Shown one piece after another: positions 3,880-7,299 of a stretch of DNA of 7,299 nt (position 1 is its first letter; the number at the start of each line of letters is the position of its first letter). Made by a program: the position numbers and the translations under genes. The DNA comes from Clostridiaceae bacterium. GTDB lineage: Bacteria; Bacillota; Clostridia; Oscillospirales; Acutalibacteraceae. The stretch covers positions 1 to 7,299 of the forward strand of contig JAEDHZ010000072.1 in assembly GCA_016292705.1 (NCBI GenBank), written 5' to 3'. The notes under the pieces are model-generated. The model was not told the origin of the DNA, searched no databases, and saw only the letters and a list, made by a program, of their open reading frames with translations.

Positions 3880-6261
3880 TCAGCTTCTGAGCTTGATTCC
3901 CATTTCTGCAAGTGCGTCAATGGCTCTTTTCATTGCCGAATCCGCCTCATCATCGGTGAGAGTACGGTCTGCGGCTCGCATCTTGATACTGAAAGCAACG
4001 CTTTTCATGTTTTCCGGAATTTGTGAGCCGACATAAACGTCAAAGAGTGTGATGCTTTCAAGAATGTTGCCAACTGCTGCGGAAATTGCTTTTTCAAGTG
4101 TCATAACCGGAACATCAATGTCGCAAACGAAAGCGAGGTCACGGTTTGAAGCCGGGAAGCGGGGCAACGGCTTATAAACACGCTTGAGGTTGCCGTACTT
4201 TATGAGTGAAGCAAAGTCGACCTGGCCGACATAAGCCTTAACTCCTATCTCATAGTTGCCCAGAACTGCGGGATGAATTTCGCCAAGGTAACCTATCTGA
4301 ACATCACCGAGCATGATTGCTGCCGTTCTTCCCGGGTGGAAGGTCGGATCGTCCGTAACTGCAACAAAGTCGTATCCGCAAACGCCTGTAACATAAAGCA
4401 GTTCCTCAATAACAGCCTTTAGACTGAAGAAGTCGCAGCCCTCGCCATACATTCCAAGGGTTACTTTAACATTCTCATCGGGAAGCTTTTCGGCTGAATT
4501 CCAGATGTATTCGTTTGAAACCTCAAAGAGTGATGCAGCAGCGTTTCTGTTGTTATAGTTTCTTGAAAGAACATCAAGCATTGAGGGGATAACTGTGGTT
4601 CTCATAACACTTGTGTCTTCGCCGAGCGGATTGGAAATGACAACACCGCTTCTTCTCGGGTCATCCTTAGGAAGTCTTATCTTGTCATAATGCTTCGGGC
4701 TGATGAAAGAGAATGTTGCAATCTCCGAAAGTCCGCAGCCGAGGAGGGTGCGGGAAACAAGCTGCTCCATGTTCTGCTCCGGCGTGTGCTTTGCGTTGGC
4801 AACGCCGCCGAGCTTCCTGTTCGGAATGTTCTGATATCCGTAAAAACGGGCAATTTCTTCGGAAACATCCGCCTGATGCTCAATGTCGTTTCTGAATGAC
4901 GGAACGGAAATTACACCGTTTTCAACCTTGAAATCAATGGATTCAAGAATCTTTTTCTGCTCTTCAGCCGAAACATCAATGCCGATAAAGTCGTTGACCC
5001 ACTGCGGATCAAAGGGGAGAGTTCTGTCCTTTTTAACGGATTTGTCGCAGTCAATTATACCGCTGACAACATCGCCGGCATCGAGTTGTTCAACAAGTTC
5101 GAGAGCACGCATGAGCGCAGGAAGACAGCTTTCAGGGTCGAGCTCCTTTTCATATCTTCCGCTTGCCTCGGTTCTCATGCCGAGCTTCTTTGCGGTGATT
5201 CTTGTTGTCGGACCGTTGAAGCAGGCACTTTCAAAAACGATTGTGTTTGTGTCGTCCATAATGCCGCTGTATTCGCCGCCCATAACTCCGGCAACGGCAA
5301 CGGGCTTGTTCTTGTCCGCAATAACAAGCATTTCTTCGGTGAGTTCTCGATCAATGCCGTCAAGGGTGGTGATTTTTTCGCCGTTCTTTGCGGTTCTGAC
5401 AATAACGCTGTTGCCTTCAAGAAAACGCAGGTCAAAAGCGTGCATGGGCTGGCCGTATTCAAGCATAACATAGTTTGTGATGTCAACAATGTTGTTGATG
5501 GGACGAACCCCGCAGGCACGAAGTCTCTCTCTCATCCAACGGGGAGAGGGCTTGACTCGGACATTCTGAACAACAGCGCCGCAGTAGCGATAGCAGCGTT
5601 CCGGGTTAAGAATGTCAACGGAAAGGTGATCATTAACATCTCCGCCGGAGCCTTTGACGCTCGGCTCGTGCTTTTTGAACGGAACACCAAAGGTTGCCGA
5701 AGCCTCACGGGCAAGACCGATGATGGAAAGGCAGTCCGGTCTGTTTGAAGTGATCTCAAATTCGGTAACGGTATCGTTGAGACCGATTGATTCACGGATA
5801 TCAATGCCGAGTGTTTTGTCGCAGTCATCACCGAGAACAAATATGCCGTCCTCAATAGCATACGGAAAGTCGTGAACAGTCAGACCGAGTTCGCCGAGAG
5901 AGCAAAGCATACCGTTGCTTTCAACACCACGCAGCTTGCCTTTAACAATATGCTGACCTGCGTGAATATAGGAATCATCCATTGCAACGGGAACAACATC
6001 GCCTTCCTTGAGGTTCTGTGCGCCGGTTACTATCTGAATGTTCTCGTCTTTGCCGATGTTCACCGAGCAAACCCACATGTGGTCTGAGTCAGGATGACGG
6101 GTGAGCGAGTCGATTCTTCCTGTGATAATATTTTTAAGCTCTTCGCCCTCAACCTCAAAAGCTTCAACCTTTGAGCCGGACAGAGTCATTTCATCGGCAA
6201 ATTTTTTGTCGCATACATCAAGGTCAACAAAATCAAGCAGCCATTTTTTTGAAAGATTCAT
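3880..6261 (-). CDS. pheT: Phenylalanine--tRNA ligase beta subunit
   Basis: This is the large subunit of the cytoplasmic alpha2-beta2 synthetase that charges tRNA-Phe; it binds tRNA and edits Tyr-tRNA-Phe. Its 793 residues match the usual bacterial length (about 795-805). In order: an N-terminal EMAP/OB-fold tRNA-binding domain with HPDSDHMWVCSVNIG (56-70), QIVTGAQN (76-83) and GMLCSLGELGL (117-127); ITSNRPDCLSIIGLARE (170-186); the B3/B4 editing region with AGVMGGEYSG (324-333); B5 with PSFRNDIEHQADVSEEIARFYGY (454-476); a degenerate catalytic-like core with FHPGRTA (641-647); and the C-terminal anticodon-binding FDX-ACB domain from about RFPASNRDLAF (701-711) to the end. ATG 6261 has AAGGAGGT 9 nt upstream. 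It follows pheS after 15 nt and ends just before the terminator at 3830-3862. No frameshift or missing domain is seen. Confidence 0.97.
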   Translation of the reverse strand: MNLSKKWLLDFVDLDVCDKKFADEMTLSGSKVEAFEVEGEELKNIITGRIDSLTRHPDSDHMWVCSVNIGKDENIQIVTGAQNLKEGDVVPVAMDDSYIHAGQHIVKGKLRGVESNGMLCSLGELGLTVHDFPYAIEDGIFVLGDDCDKTLGIDIRESIGLNDTVTEFEITSNRPDCLSIIGLAREASATFGVPFKKHEPSVKGSGGDVNDHLSVDILNPERCYRYCGAVVQNVRVKPSPRWMRERLRACGVRPINNIVDITNYVMLEYGQPMHAFDLRFLEGNSVIVRTAKNGEKITTLDGIDRELTEEMLVIADKNKPVAVAGVMGGEYSGIMDDTNTIVFESACFNGPTTRITAKKLGMRTEASGRYEKELDPESCLPALMRALELVEQLDAGDVVSGIIDCDKSVKKDRTLPFDPQWVNDFIGIDVSAEEQKKILESIDFKVENGVISVPSFRNDIEHQADVSEEIARFYGYQNIPNRKLGGVANAKHTPEQNMEQLVSRTLLGCGLSEIATFSFISPKHYDKIRLPKDDPRRSGVVISNPLGEDTSVMRTTVIPSMLDVLSRNYNNRNAAASLFEVSNEYIWNSAEKLPDENVKVTLGMYGEGCDFFSLKAVIEELLYVTGVCGYDFVAVTDDPTFHPGRTAAIMLGDVQIGYLGEIHPAVLGNYEIGVKAYVGQVDFASLIKYGNLKRVYKPLPRFPASNRDLAFVCDIDVPVMTLEKAISAAVGNILESITLFDVYVGSQIPENMKSVAFSIKMRAADRTLTDDEADSAMKRAIDALAEMGIKLRS

Positions 6262-6270
6262 TCTTAAAAC

Positions 6271-6278
6271 ACCTCCTT
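6271..6278 (-). promoter_or_regulatory. Strong Shine-Dalgarno of pheT overlapping the pheS stop
   Basis: AAGGAGGT (6278-6271) is fully complementary to the 16S rRNA tail and lies 9 nt before the pheT ATG. Its first two bases belong to the pheS TAA stop (6279-6277), so ribosomes ending pheS finish on the pheT site. This fits coupled, matched synthesis of the two subunits. Confidence 0.85.
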
Positions 6279-7296
6279 AGAATTGGTTCAGGAAACGTAC
6301 ATCGTTTTCATAAAGAAGACGCATATCGTCAATGTTGAAGCGGAACATAACAAGTCTTTCAAGACCGATTCCGAAAGCAAAACCGCTGTAAACATCGGGG
6401 TCAACACCGCAGTTTTTGAGAACCTTCGGGTGAACCATTCCGCAGCCGAGAATTTCAATCCAGCCTTCGCCCTTGCACATCGGGCAGCCCTTTCCGCCGC
6501 AGTTGAAACAGGAGACATCAATTTCACATGAAGGCTCGGTGAACGGGAAATGGTGAGGTCTGAGCCTGATTTTTGTTTCTTCGCCGTAAAGACTCTTTGC
6601 AAAGTCTTCAAGGCAACCTTTGAGGTCAGCCATTGTGATGCCCTTGTCAACAACAAGACCCTCAATCTGGTGGAAGATGGGCGAATGTGTTGCGTCAACG
6701 GCATCAGAACGGTAAACACGACCGGGAGCGATAACACGGATCGGCGGAGCCTGATTTTCCATAACACGAATCTGGCAGGGAGAGGTTTGAGTTCTGAGCA
6801 GCATGTTCTCAGTAATATAAAATGTGTCCTGAGTGTCTCTTGCCGGGTGATTCTTCGGAATATTCAAAGCTTCAAAGTTATAGTAATCCCATTCAATTTC
6901 CGGGCCTGCGGCAACGGAAAATCCCATGCCGAAGAAAATATCCTTAACCTCGTCAAGCACGATTGAAAGCGGATGCTTGTGACCGAGCGGAACTCTTCCG
7001 GAGGGGAGGGTGACATCAATTTTTTCGTTCTTGAGTTTTTCTTCAAGAAGCCTTTCCTTGATTGAATCCATTTTTGCGGAAATTCTGTTTTCAAGGTCGG
7101 CACGGATTTCGTTTGCAAGCTGACCGATAACAGGCCTTTCTTCTGCGAAAAGCTTACCCATTTGCTTTAAGATTGCGGTAAGCTCGCCCTTTTTGCCGAG
7201 GAATCTGACACGGATTGCGTCAAGGTCCTGCAAAACGGAAGCATTCTGAAGCTCGGCTATCGCACTGTTGCGGATGGCTTCAAGTTGTTCTTTCAT
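6277..7296 (-). CDS. pheS: Phenylalanine--tRNA ligase alpha subunit
   Basis: This is the catalytic subunit: it activates phenylalanine with ATP and transfers it to tRNA-Phe. The 339-residue protein is complete (family about 327-345). An N-terminal coiled-coil tRNA-binding arm (about 1-95) is followed by the class II synthetase core: GHKHPL (105-110), motif 2 RVYRSDAVDATHSPIFHQIEG (193-213), HHFPFTEPSCEIDV (248-261) and motif 3 GFAFGIGLERLVM (305-317). Ala307 in GFAF matches the alanine that sets amino-acid pocket size (Ala294 in E. coli). Cys263, Cys266, Cys271 and Cys274 form a CxxC-x4-CxxC cluster found in many Firmicutes PheS proteins. ATG 7296 gives the standard N-terminus MKEQLEAIRN. Only three bases upstream are visible, so its ribosome site, promoter and any T-box leader are outside the window. 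It is the first visible gene of pheS-pheT. Confidence 0.97.
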   Translation of the reverse strand: MKEQLEAIRNSAIAELQNASVLQDLDAIRVRFLGKKGELTAILKQMGKLFAEERPVIGQLANEIRADLENRISAKMDSIKERLLEEKLKNEKIDVTLPSGRVPLGHKHPLSIVLDEVKDIFFGMGFSVAAGPEIEWDYYNFEALNIPKNHPARDTQDTFYITENMLLRTQTSPCQIRVMENQAPPIRVIAPGRVYRSDAVDATHSPIFHQIEGLVVDKGITMADLKGCLEDFAKSLYGEETKIRLRPHHFPFTEPSCEIDVSCFNCGGKGCPMCKGEGWIEILGCGMVHPKVLKNCGVDPDVYSGFAFGIGLERLVMFRFNIDDMRLLYENDVRFLNQF

Positions 7297-7299
7297 TTT

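Noticed and set aside
5086..5748. Long + strand open frames opposite pheT (up to about 220 codons), and others opposite pheS, rpiB and the 4683-5473 region
   Set aside because: They are antisense to clearly conserved synthetase or isomerase genes, have no ribosome site or recognisable domain, and arise from the third-position bias of the real genes.
6475..6510. Cys-x2-Cys-x4-Cys-x2-Cys cluster in PheS as an unusual zinc insertion
   Set aside because: This segment (CFNCGGKGCPMCK) is a familiar feature of many Firmicutes PheS proteins, so it is not a novelty.
7064..7299. T-box or Phe-dependent attenuator for pheST
   Set aside because: Such leaders are common before pheS in Firmicutes, but only three bases upstream of the pheS ATG are visible, so nothing can be seen here.

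Overview
This window is ordinary chromosome from a low-to-moderate GC Gram-positive bacterium, most likely a Clostridia member near Ruminococcus/Oscillospiraceae. The reasons are the strong AGGAGG-type ribosome sites, TTGAAA/TATAAT-type promoters, the Firmicutes-style PheS with its Cys-x2-Cys cluster, the TsaE Walker A variant GGLGMGKT, and a non-ATG start on a SEDS gene. The lineage is an inference from protein style; no rRNA is present.

Layout from left to right. (1) Positions 1-538, + strand: the C-terminal effector-binding (GyrI-like) part of an AraC-family regulator whose DNA-binding half lies before the window. (2) Positions 550-580: a bidirectional terminator between convergent genes. 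(3) Positions 598-2186, - strand: a compact operon tsaE-tsaB-rpiB, transcribed right to left, joining two tRNA t6A-synthesis proteins to ribose-5-phosphate isomerase B. (4) Positions 2187-2373: a divergent regulatory region with two good sigma-A promoters back to back, short direct repeats, and a hairpin in the tsaE leader. (5) Positions 2374-3540, + strand: a RodA/FtsW-family (SEDS) peptidoglycan glycosyltransferase. (6) Positions 3548-3805, - strand: a small uncharacterised zinc-ribbon-like protein, tail to tail with the SEDS gene. (7) Positions 3830-3862: a terminator hairpin. (8) Positions 3880-7296, - strand: pheS-pheT, the two subunits of phenylalanyl-tRNA synthetase, both complete; the pheS promoter and ribosome site lie past the right edge.

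Most of the content is housekeeping: tRNA modification and charging, pentose phosphate metabolism and cell-wall synthesis. I see no mobile element, CRISPR array, tRNA/rRNA gene, toxin-antitoxin pair or defence system, and no stretch over 300 bases without a gene. The parts most worth a second look are small: the tsaE leader hairpin between ribosome site and start codon, the divergent promoter region, the crowded terminator/ribosome-site junction before the zinc-ribbon gene, and a Shine-Dalgarno-like internal start in the AraC-type gene.
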